A stretch of DNA of 16,538 bases, from positions 39,591 through 56,128 of the forward strand of contig WELB01000311.1 of the NCBI GenBank assembly GCA_009602725.1, written 5' to 3'. The position numbers and the translations under genes are program-made. The notes under the pieces are model-generated. The model worked only from the letters and a program-made list of their open reading frames with translations. It had not been told where the DNA came from and made no database searches. Positions 1-9,393 of the stretch are shown here, one piece after another. Positions within the stretch are counted from its first letter, which is position 1. The number at the start of each line of letters is the position of its first letter. The stretch is from Spirogloea muscicola (Eukaryota; Streptophyta; Zygnematophyceae; Spirogloeales; Spirogloeaceae).

Positions 1-756
1 GCGGCCGCGCCGCAGGAGCCGCAGCCGCTGCAGAAGGCCGCGCAGGGCGCCGCCGCGCTCGCGCTCGCCGCGCTCGTCAGCGGCGCCGCGACCGAGGCGG
101 CCTTCGCCGACATTGCCGGCCTCACGCCGTGCAAGGAGTCCAAGGCGTTCGCCAAGCGGGAGAAGACCGAGGTCGGCAAACTGTCCAAGCGGTTGTCGCA
201 GTACGCCGACGACAGCGCGCCCTCGCTGGCCATCAAGGCCACCATCGAGAGGACGCACCGCCGCTTCACCACGTACGGCAATGAGGGCCTGCTCTGCGGC
301 CCCGACGGCCTTCCCCACCTCATTGTCTCTGGCGACCAGAGGCACCTTGGCGAGTTCGTGTGGCCCGGTGAGCATCTGCCTCTCATACCTGGTCAATCAC
401 TGCGCTGCTCCTCTTTATCCTCCTGCTATGCAATGACACGCCTCTTGTCAGCTCTGCCGGAGTGAAGTGTGCTGCACTATGTCCATGTTGCTCAGGATCT
501 TACGTCCTGATGCACTTTCTCCGCAACAGGCATCGTGTTCCTGTACATCACTGGGTGGATCGGCTGGGTGGGCCGCGCATACGTGATCGCTGTCCGGAGC
601 TACAAGAAGCCAACTGAGAAGGAGATCATCATCGATGTCCCGCTTGCGCTCCGCTGCATGTTCAAGGGCTTCACCTGGCCCATTGGTGCCATCTCCGAGC
701 TCCGCTCTGGCCAGCTCATTGAGAAGGATAGCAACATCACTGTCTCCCCCCGCTAG
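1..756 (+). CDS. psaF: Photosystem I reaction centre subunit III (PsaF), 5'-truncated by the window edge
   Basis: PsaF sits on the lumenal side of photosystem I and docks plastocyanin or cytochrome c6. Exons are 1-367 and 530-756; the intron 368-529 begins GTGAGC, ends CAACAG and splits a Gly codon. The frame is open from base 1, so the start codon and most of the stromal transit peptide lie upstream. Seen in order in the 197 visible residues: an Ala-rich lumen-targeting segment ending ATEAAFA, the mature start DIAGLTPC (about residue 37), a Lys-rich lumenal helix ([11 protein letters not shown]...GKLSKR), two lumenal Cys (about 44 and 99), [13 protein letters not shown], a membrane helix ([12 protein letters not shown]) and the conserved stromal segment [13 protein letters not shown]. 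The mature part is about 161 residues, close to the family norm. The C-terminus NITVSPR is chlorophyte-like. Stop TAG is at 754-756. Identity is firm. Confidence 0.96.
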
Positions 757-2149
757 GGTCACTGCTGCCCCCCTGTAGCCAGAGAGTGAGGAGCCCCGCC
801 AGTGCTGTGTGGCTTCCTGCTGGCTTTCTGTACATGTGAGGATTCACCCACCATTGCAATCCCCTGGAGAGCTTATTGAACAAGCATTTCCAACTGGTCA
901 GCTCCTGACTTCCGATTTTACACTTGTCATTGCCTCACCCTGTTTGATACTGCACCACTTCAGTCAGCAGGCCGGGGACAGTTTCAACATCGGTGGCCAT
1001 CCTTTGGAAGGACCTAACGGCTCAAGTCCCGCACGCTGTCAGGTCATGAGTGTACTGAAGAGATTTTGCTGGCGTATCTTTTACCTTTTCCCTGTTTCCC
1101 CCCTCTATTCTGCAGTTTCTTGCTGGTCCCTCGCTTTGACAGGGTCCATGATGATTGTAGCTAGTTAAGGCTGTAGCGGTGTGGTTAAGTCGGTGAGTAG
1201 AGTGGCAGAGTAGCAGACACATCTTCTTGGCTCTCCTCTCGAGCTTCTTGTTGTGTCACAACCACTTGTGGCAGATTCTGCTGGCCAGGCTGGAGCTCTT
1301 GTGTCGTACTTCTCCCATGCCCGTCTTCTCCAGTGAGGCTGTTGGGTGGTGCTTGTCTGTGGATCTTGTGATTTTGCACGTCGTCAGCTTTCAATAATGG
1401 AAAGTACTGGCAATGCCAAGGGCCATGAGCGGAGAAATTTGATTGCTTGCTGGTTTGTACATTGGCACCCACAAAGACTGCGCTGTTGGTCAGCATCAGA
1501 TGAGAAACCTCTGTAAGCAAGCACACCAAGCTTGCGCAGGATGTGAAACTACCTGCCTGTTGACCCAGTCAGCCTCCATGTGTCTTTGGTGTCAGCTGGC
1601 AGTAGCAGGTCATTAATACTACAATGCTGGTGCCTACCCAGTCGCCCTCGCTTGGTCAGGCAGCGAGCTGCTGCCCTGAAGTCCTCTAGTGTTACAGCCG
1701 TAGTGCAAGGCCGACTTTAAGGTCCATATCGCCGCCTCTCATATGTGGCAATAGTAAGCAAGGATTGGCCTGCTTTGGGCTTGCGCGTGTACCAATGGCT
1801 GGCGGAAGAGCAGGGGTGAAGGGGGGTGCAGGAGTGGGATGGCAGTGTATTCAGGAGATACGAGAATGATGGTTGGGCAGACACTCATGCAAGATACCGA
1901 TGCAGCTCATCTCATTCACACAATATACATCACCTCAACTGTTACTGACCCTATTCAAGTCACTTCGACCCCACCATTCTTTTCGGGTTACAACAAATAG
2001 CTCTTCCATAATAACTCTTCCATAATAGACTAAAGTGAGGTGATGCCTGTAAGAGGCCAGCCCAAGAGTTGTGGAGGCCTCAAGGCGCACAGACACGAAA
2101 CCACTACCAGTGACTTCCTTGCTTGGACGCCCAATACACTCTGCTCACA
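757..2149. other. psaF 3' region and intergenic DNA without a recognised gene
   Basis: No convincing coding sequence is seen on either strand; the open frames here have no recognisable domains. The first several hundred bases are probably psaF 3'UTR. A TGTAA pentamer, the usual poly(A) signal of chlorophyte algae, occurs at 1512-1516, and TGTAG variants occur at about 774 and 1155; any could mark the end of the transcript. Base composition is more balanced than in the GC-rich exons. The far end holds a small tandem duplication (2001-2027). Confidence 0.5.
2001..2027. repeat. Two-copy tandem repeat, 14-bp period
   Basis: The 13-mer CTCTTCCATAATA occurs at 2001-2013 and again at 2015-2027, separated by a single A. 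The copies are identical, which points to recent slippage or duplication in AT-richer intergenic DNA. Confidence 0.85.
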
Positions 2150-2440
2150 AATGCCTTTTGGGCGGGCCTTTTACAGCCATCGCCCCCTTAAACCAAAAGC
2201 TGCTCCTCTATGGTGCCCGGTACTCTTTTTCTTTGCTTTGGCCTCTCGCTTTCTGGCCCCTTCGGAATTTGTTCATCCTTTTTCTGGGCTGGCTAATCTC
2301 TGCCATCGCCCTCTCCTGGATGAGGCTTTCCCTCTCACAGCCATTGCCTTTCATTGCGATTGCAAGAGAAAGGGCTCGCCCATTGAAGATATGGGCTGGA
2401 ACAGCCAGCCCAAAAAAAAAAATTAAAGAGCAGAGAGCTG
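2150..2440. repeat. Dispersed foldback-like repeat, copy A
   Basis: A GGGCTGGC-type motif occurs here in both orientations. On the + strand it is at 2161-2185 (GGCGGGCCTTTTACAGCCAT) and 2285-2310 (GGGCTGGCTAATCTCTGCCA). On the - strand it is at 2425-2375, reading GGGCTGGCTGTTCCAGCCCA followed by TTCAATGGGCGAGC. The last part matches copies B (9421-9465, + strand) and D (11390-11330, - strand). The flanking GGCCCCTTCGG at 2255-2265 also recurs at the end of copy B. The run of 11 A at 2411-2421 could be a slippage tract. It is non-coding: long open frames across it only reflect the repeat. Neither a target-site duplication nor a coding capacity was found. Confidence 0.7.
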
Positions 2441-3336
2441 TCTCTCCTTCTTTCCTAACTCCCAGCGCCACCATGACAGAGAGAAGATTTTCGTGTATTT
2501 GAAACAAACAAAGGCCAAATGGCCAAGAGAGACGCACATCACCTACAGCAGTTTGACCCGCTCAGTAACCACGGGTCAGAACATAAAGGTCGCTAATCGA
2601 TGCCTGAATACTAGATGGCAGATACGAAGCCCTTCTGCCACCAACTAGAGCTCGCCCAGCTTTCTGGTGCAAAGCATTAGCCTAAGCACGCTGCAAACAG
2701 GCCGAAACGCGTCGTTGCAAGAACGACAGATATGCAGCTGGCAGGCCCATCTCAGCCGGAAACACATCTGTACGTCGTGCATAGCCTAGATTGGCAACAC
2801 TCTGGAGGAGAGTGTGTAAACGAGGACCTATACAGCCAAAGATGTCAACTGCAGCTGGCAGGAGCTGATCGCATTGGGGCTAATCGGAGTAGTGCTGCAG
2901 CTTTCTTTGCTCTGCACTGCCCACTGCGAGACCAGCGATGTGTGTCGATGCTGGACCTTTATACGCCTCCGTAACAACAACATCGACCAAGGCCCGTGGT
3001 CCAGACACAGAGAGCGGCGCGCGGTGCGCATGGAACCGGAAAGGGAGGCCAAACTTCGAGCCTCTCAAGAGCCTTGGTAACGGGGCAACAAGCTGGCCAA
3101 GGGGGTGCAACACCGGTCAGCCCCGACGACAAGCGTCGGCTTTTCTGCCAAGCTCGGGGGCCCGGAGCGGCCACACCGGGCCGGCAACTGCCGGCCGCCC
3201 GTGTCGCTCCCACTTGCCGGCCAGTGACTCTCCCGCTAAATATCGTCAGGATGCACCGTCTTCTGCATGCACACGGGTGGCTGCTCATAAGCTAATTAAA
3301 TCGGTTTCACAATCATCTGCGGCCGCGCTCTCCGGC
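2441..3336. other. Intergenic region upstream of the hydrolase gene
   Basis: No gene is recognised. Small structures visible: a hairpin with stem GTCGTT/AACGAC and a 5-nt loop (2711-2727), a 13-bp direct repeat TGCAGCTGGCAGG at 2733-2745 and 2850-2862, and a dispersed repeat piece at 3009-3062. GC content rises from about 3100 onward toward the next gene, so its promoter probably lies in the last few hundred bases. I see no clear TATA box; AT-rich TAAATAT at about 3237 and TAATTAAAT at about 3293 are the only candidates. Confidence 0.45.
3009..3062 (+). repeat. Short dispersed repeat related to 10931-10985
   Basis: This stretch shares the ordered blocks GCGCG(C/G)GGTGCGCATG, then GGGAGGCCAAA or GGGGAGGCCAAA, then GAGCC or AAGCC with 10931-10985, at roughly 70-75 percent identity by eye. 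The second copy directly follows foldback copy C, so this may be a detached tail of that repeat family. Confidence 0.5.
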
Positions 3337-3339
3337 CGG

Positions 3340-3370
<31 letters not shown>

Positions 3371-3520
3371 GGCGGGCTGTGCGAGTGCTTTGGAGCTTTG
3401 GAGCTCGCCGCTGATGCCGGACGGCGGCGTCCCGAGCGCCGGCGCGTGGCCGCCGCCGCCGCAGCGCCGCCGCGCCNCCTCCCAAGTGACTCGATAACGG
3501 CGCCAGCCGCCGCCGCCACC

Positions 3521-3551
<31 letters not shown>

Positions 3552-3552
3552 A
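3337..3552. repeat. GC-rich inverted trinucleotide repeats around an unresolved base
   Basis: A (GGC)n tract at about 3337-3375, interrupted once by GGT, faces a (GCC)n tract at about 3506-3552, interrupted by CAC. The two are near-reverse complements, so each strand could fold into a stem of about 40 bp with a loop of about 130 nt. The only ambiguous base in the window, N at 3477, lies in this loop. The structure overlaps the presumed first exon and first intron of the hydrolase gene. Confidence 0.8.
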
Positions 3553-5353
3553 GCCGCAGCTGCCATTGTGGTGACGACCGAGGCTGAGGACCGCCGAGCT
3601 ACGCTCGTCGCAAGCAGGCCTGCTGGTCGTGGCGGCGACCATCGTCTACGTCATCCGCGGCGAGAAGGACCTGCGGCGCAGCCCTGGCCAGTCTGCCGGT
3701 GCGCTCCAGACGCCGCCGCCTCCGCCGCCGCTAACTGCGAGGATCGCCAGCTGCGCATGTGCCACCATTGCCAACGCAGCTGCCGCAACGCTGATGGCAG
3801 CGACGGCAGCGCCTCTGACGGCCTGGTCGAGCTTGTGCTGCAGCTGGCCTTCTCGGCGCCTGGGGGGGCGGCGGCGGCGACGGCGCGGCCGTGGGCCCCA
3901 CGACGCCGTCCTACTACGACCTCATCCACGACCGGGAGGTCGTGTGGCAGGTCTGCGCTGCTGGCCGGCCCTGTGTCGCAACCCCCGCCGCTGTGGCATT
4001 CGCCGCCACGGCGCTCGCGCCTGTCCAGCTGTCGGCGCCTTGGCGGTGGTGGCAGCGGCCTTGACAGGGCCGGCAGCGCTGCCGCCGCCGCTGCTCCCTC
4101 GCGCCAGGCCCCCGAGCAGCCCAAGGCGGCGCTGTTCCTCGCGCACGGCTGCCGCCACAAGGCGCCGCACTTCTTCGACCGCAGCTCCACGTGCGTGCAG
4201 TGCAAGGGGCTCCCGGAGGACAGCGCGCTCGTGCGCGCCGCGCTCGCCCGCAACTACGCCGTCCTGGCGGTGTCGAGGTGGGCTCCCGCGGCCACCGCCT
4301 GCGTCCACCGCCGCCTTGCCGCTCTGAAGTCCTGTGACTGAGCAACACCGCCCTCATCGTGGAATTCTATTGGCTGCCTCGCTGAGTGTACGGGCCAGTG
4401 AGATGTTTGACGGCATGGCACGTGGCGCTTGACTCGTCGCAGCTCCGGGAGGTGCTGGGACAACTCCTGGCCGCTGCCCAAGGAGGAGGGCGAGGTACGA
4501 GAAATCGTGGCGGTCATCAGCACGTGGCGCAAGGAGTATGACCTGGCCAGCAAGCCGCTCTTTGCGCTCGGCGCATCGTCCGGCGGCTACTTCGTGACCC
4601 TACTGGCGCATGTCTTAGATCTGGAGGGCATCGCACTCCTCATCTCGGCCGGCGTCGGCATGGCAATGGAGAAGCCGTTGGCTAGCGGCAAGCGCTTCCC
4701 GCCGACCATGTTTGTGCACATGCCGCGCGACCGGAAGCTTGCCGCCAAGGTTGCGCGGTCCGTGGCGCTTCTACAGGTGAGGAGCAATGCGAAAAAGGTC
4801 ACACAGATCACTCAATCTGCTATGCTGTGTCCCACGAAAATTGTCTGTGTGTAAGCAAGGAAAATAATACCATGGGATGAGACATCCTTTGACTGTGCCA
4901 GTCTTCTTGCTGCTGTGATCGACATGCCAGGCCAATGGCACACACGTCGCAGCCGTGGAGAGCCTGCCGCAGCCAGTCACTGAAGACTTCTTCACGCGGC
5001 ACATAACCGGAATCGACAGTGCGACGTCTGCGGAGCTCCAACGTGCGCTACTGGCAGCGGGCTTCCTCGATGAGAGCGGCGTGCCCAAGGCGGATGGCCG
5101 CCATTCTGAGTGGAAGAAGATTGCCAAGAAGATGCCAGCACTGAGAGACGACATCGGGCACCTCAAGTTCCAGATGGAGATTGAGGAGGAGTTGAATATG
5201 GCATTTGCGTACCACGAGATGACAGCTGGGAACGCCACCCAGATCATGGACTGGTTTGACAATGTCTGCCGCAGCGACTTGGGGGTTGTGTCAGATGGGC
5301 GCTGCACAACCACCCTCGCCGAAGGCCCAGCCTCACTCAACCTGCCTCCGTAA
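3414..5353 (+). CDS. Plant/algal alpha/beta-hydrolase-like protein, membrane-anchored N-terminus
   Basis: Exons supported by phase and conservation: ...-3698, 3844-3950, 4108-4277, 4443-4776, 4931-5353 (stop TAA 5351-5353). The protein resembles an uncharacterised land-plant family annotated as alpha/beta-hydrolase superfamily. Seen in order: a short membrane segment GLLVVAATIVYVI followed by basic RGEK, YDLIHDREVVWQ, FLAHGC, a Cys pair CVQC, VSSSGRCW, the nucleophile elbow GASSGG (Ser codon 4576-4578), PPTMFVHMPRD and near the end AFAYHEMT, whose His is a plausible catalytic base. Substrate is unknown. The 5' end is tentative: the only ATG between 3300 and 3700 is at 3414. An exon 3414-3485 joined to 3599 (intron GTGACT...CCGAG) keeps the frame and gives 401 residues, but it spans N3477 and low-complexity DNA. 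The roughly 25 residues after WFDN exceed where I recall the family ending. The function class is likely; the start is weak. Confidence 0.75.
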
Positions 5354-5357
5354 GCTT

Positions 5358-8300
5358 TCAGTCGAAGGAGGTGGTGCGAGGCCGCTTGTCTGGTACCCAG
5401 AGCTTCACCGTGCGGTCGTATGCGACGGTTGCAATGCACTGGCCCTCTGCAAAGATTGCACATCAGCAAGAATGAAGTTGGTGCATGATGCCTGGAAATT
5501 GCAGTAACAGCTGTCTGCTCGACTGAAGGCACAAGAGCTGCAGGCTGGCAGGCACAAAGCAAAGGCCACCACTGACTACAATGGCGGCCATGATCGCAAA
5601 TAGATTGTGGGCTGTGCTCAAACTAATTACTTGCAGGGCATGAGATCAAGATAGCTGACGCTGTGCAAGCAGAACAAAGGAGCAGGATCACAGCTGCCAA
5701 ATACCAGGAGTGAGGTCGACGCCCATGACCTTGCCTTCGTGCCCCGCAAGCGTCTTCACCGCCTTGAAGTCCCGGCCCGACCATATCTGCAATGGAGCCC
5801 TCCAAGCAGCAGGAATCGATTAGTCATGGAGAGCACAGTGTCCTGATGATAGGGCCATCAGCAAATGTGTGACACTGGATGCAGCAAGCCACTGCTGGGC
5901 TTCCCAGGAGCTTTTCCCTGAATGACATGGCGACTCCTGAGCCTTGTGCAAGCAGAGCAGACTAAGTGGATTGGGTTTGCAGCTCATGGTACCCTCGCTG
6001 TGTGATCATACGACGCGGTGATCAAGAAGTAGCCGTCCTGTGGCTCGTATTTGATCTGGGAGATCAGCGAAGCATGTGCAGGAATGACATATAGGCAGCT
6101 CCTCCTCCGCAGGTCCCAGACTCTGCAGGTGTGGTCTTCTCCGCCAGTCACGGCGTGGTAACCATTGGGCGAGAAGTCCACTGCAAGGAGCTGCCAACAA
6201 AGATAACAAGGACACAGACGATGAGAAGCCTGCAGTAAACACTAATTGCGAAGGATGTGAAAGTGTATCGTCACAGAGCAGGTATACTTACGGGTTTCAC
6301 ATGGCCCTCACAGGCCATGATGCTCTTGCCCGTCCGGAGATCCCACACCCGCATGAGTGCGTCAAGGCCACAAGTGGCAGCTAGCGAGCCATCACACTGG
6401 AAAGCAATGCCGTACACGCTCCGACTGTGGCCTTCCTGCAGGCAGTGACCACCAGAAGAGTTCCTGAGTAACAATCCTGACCACCAGACAAAAAAGTGAG
6501 TGTACTCTACACTTGAGCATAACATGGGGTTCCATGTGCAGGAGCATAATGCACAAAGAACCTGTAGTAGCAACTCGGTGCCAGTCTCAACATCCCACAT
6601 CCGCCAAGTCTTGTCAAAGGAGGCCGTCCCAACATAGCGTCCAGATGGGTGGAATGCTAATCGTGCCAGCCGGTCAATATGGCCCCGGAATGTCTGGCGG
6701 CACTGGCCCTCCAAGTCCCACAGGCATGCCGTGTGGTCTGCTGAGGCACTTGCCAGGAGGTCGCCGGCGGGATTGAATGCAACGGACGTAACCCGCTCGC
6801 TGTGTGCCTGAGATACGTAGAAGAAGTAGCTTCATGAGCAGACTGAGGGCTTAAGCGTTTGAGAGTTCAGGTGTTAATTCTGTGCATCACGAGAAAGAAA
6901 ACACACATCAATTCCAAGATCACGCAATGTGGCCATGAGGATGTGGACAGGGCACTGCTAGAGGACTCTTCTCAGCAGGCAGCAACAACAACGAGACATA
7001 AGCAGACTAGAAGTATCATCAAATATAGATCCAAAGCCTCTGGTTGCACTAGCTTGAAGTGTACGGCATGTAACTTGCATTGTTGATAGGGCTACAGAGG
7101 CAGTAAGTACAGCAAGGCCTGAGGCTGCAAGCAGCCTTAGCTTCATAACACCATATTCTTTGAGTAAGTCGAAAGAAAGGGCAGGTCACAAGGGCGTGGC
7201 AATTGGTGGAGCACATACTCGGATGCTTCTTTCCAAGCCAAGCGACGGCAAGGCCCAGAGCTTCACCATGCCAGTCCAGCTGCACGTCGCCGCCCGCGAC
7301 TGGTCTGGTGAGATGGCAATATCGGACAGTGGCCGCTCATCTCCAATCTCACTGCAGTCCATGGTCGCGCCCTGCAAGGGCTCCAGGACGGCAGCGCACT
7401 CCGCCTAACAACAACCATTCCACAACAACCTATCATGCACCTATTAGACTTCCAGTTTCTCCATAGAGTGAACCATCCGGCCGAAGACCTGTCCTCAAAC
7501 CCTCACTGGGTATCGTTGCCTTTGCTCCTCCTTGTGGGTTACAATTATCGCGCTAGCTTACTGCTCCGTAAAGTCCCAGGTCTGTCGCTGTGTGCTCAAA
7601 TGTCCTACTCGATGTACTGTATGCAATTTGAGCTCGTCTCTAGGAACTCTAGGAGAGCTTAACGCCTCTTTGGTTGCTTTCTGGGAAAAAGCAGGGTTTC
7701 GTAGCAGCTTGCCTCAATGTCCTCGTCTGGATCGTCCCGTTTGCGCAGCGCTTGTGCAATGCGGGCAGCAGCTCTGGGGAGGGAGAAGTTTGCAATCTCG
7801 CTGCGCATGTGCAGTAGCTCCGCACTGCCCTCTGTGTAGAAGAGCTCCGCCTGCAAGACCAATAGTGAACCACATGGGATCTTGTCAACTTCTGCGTGCA
7901 GGTAATTCACCTAACAGGCAAGGCAGGCAAGCCCAAACGCTTTGACTTCATGCTCTCAAAAATTGCTGACTACTGCACCCCAAAACTGTTCTAAGCCCAG
8001 AGAAATCTTGAGGATGTGCCGGTAACGAGCTTAGAGGAGATCTGGCAATGCCTTACCTTGGGGACCTCCTCCTCCAGCTCCTCCTCGGCCTCCTCGTCAC
8101 CCACAGAAGCAACTAGTTTTCCCACTTCGCCCTGCCGCAGCCGATTGCAGGTTGCCGGGCTTAGAAATGCAGGGCCCGTGGCGTCTCCTAGATACAGAAA
8201 TGCCGCTACATATATGAGGAGAAGCCAACATCCCTCAATGAGACACCAAAGTGAGTCTGTTGCTGCTCTCAAGCAGTCAGCCTGCATAGTATCGCCTATG

Positions 8301-9141
8301 CCTCAGAATCTAGAGAGCTTCAGAATAGAGCTACTGCAGTTCTGGACCCTGCCTCTTGGCTCTCGTTTATCAGCAGTGATACTTCAAGGTGAAGAAGGCA
8401 AGGCCGCTTCTGATTGCTGGTCGAGCCTGCTTCTTGGTCGGAGGAGGCCAACCTGGGCGTCCATGGCAGCCATGAGCTGCCGCAGTCGGTCGCGGCGCTC
8501 CATCTCCTTCTCCCCAAAGAGGGTGACGGGCTCGCCGAGCCCGCGAAGCCGCTGCCGCACTGCGCCATCGTTGGTGGGCACGGCGAGGGCTCGCGCTCGC
8601 CGCCGCGCCTCCAGGTCCCGGAACAGCTGCAAAGGCAGCCATGCACAGTAAGTTGACCGTCAGCAGCAGCCAAGGCGGACCCAGTGTGCTCCTAAACCCC
8701 CCACAGCGCTAGGTGTGAGACAGTCAGCTTAAACCCTGCTGCCCAGCAGGATGCAGGAGGACCCATGGCTCATGCAGCCTCAGGGTGTGGCTGCTGCAGC
8801 GCCACGACCTGCTCCTGCCGCTCCATGGCCTTGCGGCTCTCCTCCGGCAGCTCGAAGCGCTCGCCCTCCCCCTCCCCGGCGCGCTCCTCTGCCGCCTTGG
8901 CCTGTCTCAGCGATGGCGGCGGCTGCGGCTGCGGCGGCGCTGCGCTGGTGGGGCCGTCGCCCAGTTCCTCCTCCTCCTCGGCGTCTGCCGCCTCGTCCTT
9001 GGCGGGCGCCATCTCCACGTCCCCGCCGCCGTCCCCCAATGCCTCGTCGTCCTCCTCCTTCACCGCTGCCGCCACCGGCGACGGCATCTCCGCGTCCACC
9101 GCCTCCTCCTTGACGGCCGCAGCGGCGGCGCCGCCGTCCAT
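5358..9141 (-). CDS. PRP4: U4/U6 small nuclear ribonucleoprotein PRP4 (LACHESIS/PRPF4-type WD40 protein)
   Basis: A spliceosomal protein of the U4/U6 and U4/U6.U5 snRNPs, acting in nuclear pre-mRNA splicing. Ten exons (- strand): 9141-8809, 8626-8453, 8131-8057, 7850-7713, 7404-7219, 6807-6562, 6435-6292, 6190-5993, 5786-5705, 5446-5358. They sum to 1665 nt, 554 residues, about the plant LIS length. Exon 1 is a low-complexity acidic/Ala/Pro leader. Exon 2 holds the SFM (splicing factor motif) region: ALAVPTNDGAVRQRL, GEPVTLFGEKEMERRDRLR. Exon 4 has RKRDDPDED. Exons 5-10 give seven WD40 repeats, including GHIDRLARLAFHPSGRYVG, GHSRSVYGIAF, DFSPNGYHAVTGGEDHTCRVW, DGYFLITASYDHTARIW and a last repeat ending AYDRTVKLW. 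Eight of nine introns are phase 0, the last phase 1. Intron 4 is GC-AG (GCAAGC); intron 6 (126 nt) is stop-free and in frame. The ATG (9139-9141) has an ATGG context. Intron 1 donor CAG|GTCGTG is the least certain border. Confidence 0.95.
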
Positions 9142-9197
9142 GTCTGCTCGCCGGTCTGCGGCTCCGAGCGAGAAGGCGACTGGTCTTCCTTGTCTCC

Positions 9198-9213
9198 AAA
9201 CCCTAACCCTAAT
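9198..9213 (-). promoter_or_regulatory. Telo-box-like element upstream of PRP4
   Basis: The + strand reads AAACCCTAACCCTAAT, followed by degenerate AATCTTAATCTAACCCT up to about 9227. It begins 57 bp upstream of the PRP4 start codon, in the promoter or 5'UTR. In land plants the AAACCCTA telo-box near transcription starts is linked to genes of translation, ribosome and RNA metabolism. A role here is inference. It is too short and degenerate, and too internal, to be a telomere. Confidence 0.55.
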
Positions 9214-9393
9214 CTTAATCTAACCCTCGTCAATGATGACTGGGCGCCCGAGACCCGAGGCCCAGGTGAGGAGAGCGTGCAAGTTCTTAATGGAGTAGAG
9301 CACGCACGAGTCGGGAGGACGATTGCAGGGGTTACCGAGGGATTCGCAGCTGCTTTGTTTCTTTTTTGTGTTTGTCTTCTTAGCGCTTCCCCT

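Noticed and set aside
2040-2537. Open frames of 110-140 codons on both strands
   Set aside because: They lie within repeat copy A; similar peptides recur wherever the repeat occurs, so they reflect the repeat and not a gene.
3568-4107. Continuous + frame running into the hydrolase exon at 4108, as an alternative N-terminus
   Set aside because: The peptide is Arg/Ala/Pro-rich without family similarity. The spliced path through other frames gives a membrane segment and YDLIHDREVVWQ with matching phases at 3698/3844 and 3950/4108.
3651-4357. Several open frames of 120-200 codons on the - strand
   Set aside because: They are antisense to the hydrolase exons, composition-driven and without recognisable domains.
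9198-9230. Telomere or subtelomere, because of CCCTAACCCTAA
   Set aside because: Only about two perfect units followed by degenerate ones, at a promoter position between single-copy genes. A telo-box or a short interstitial trace is more likely.
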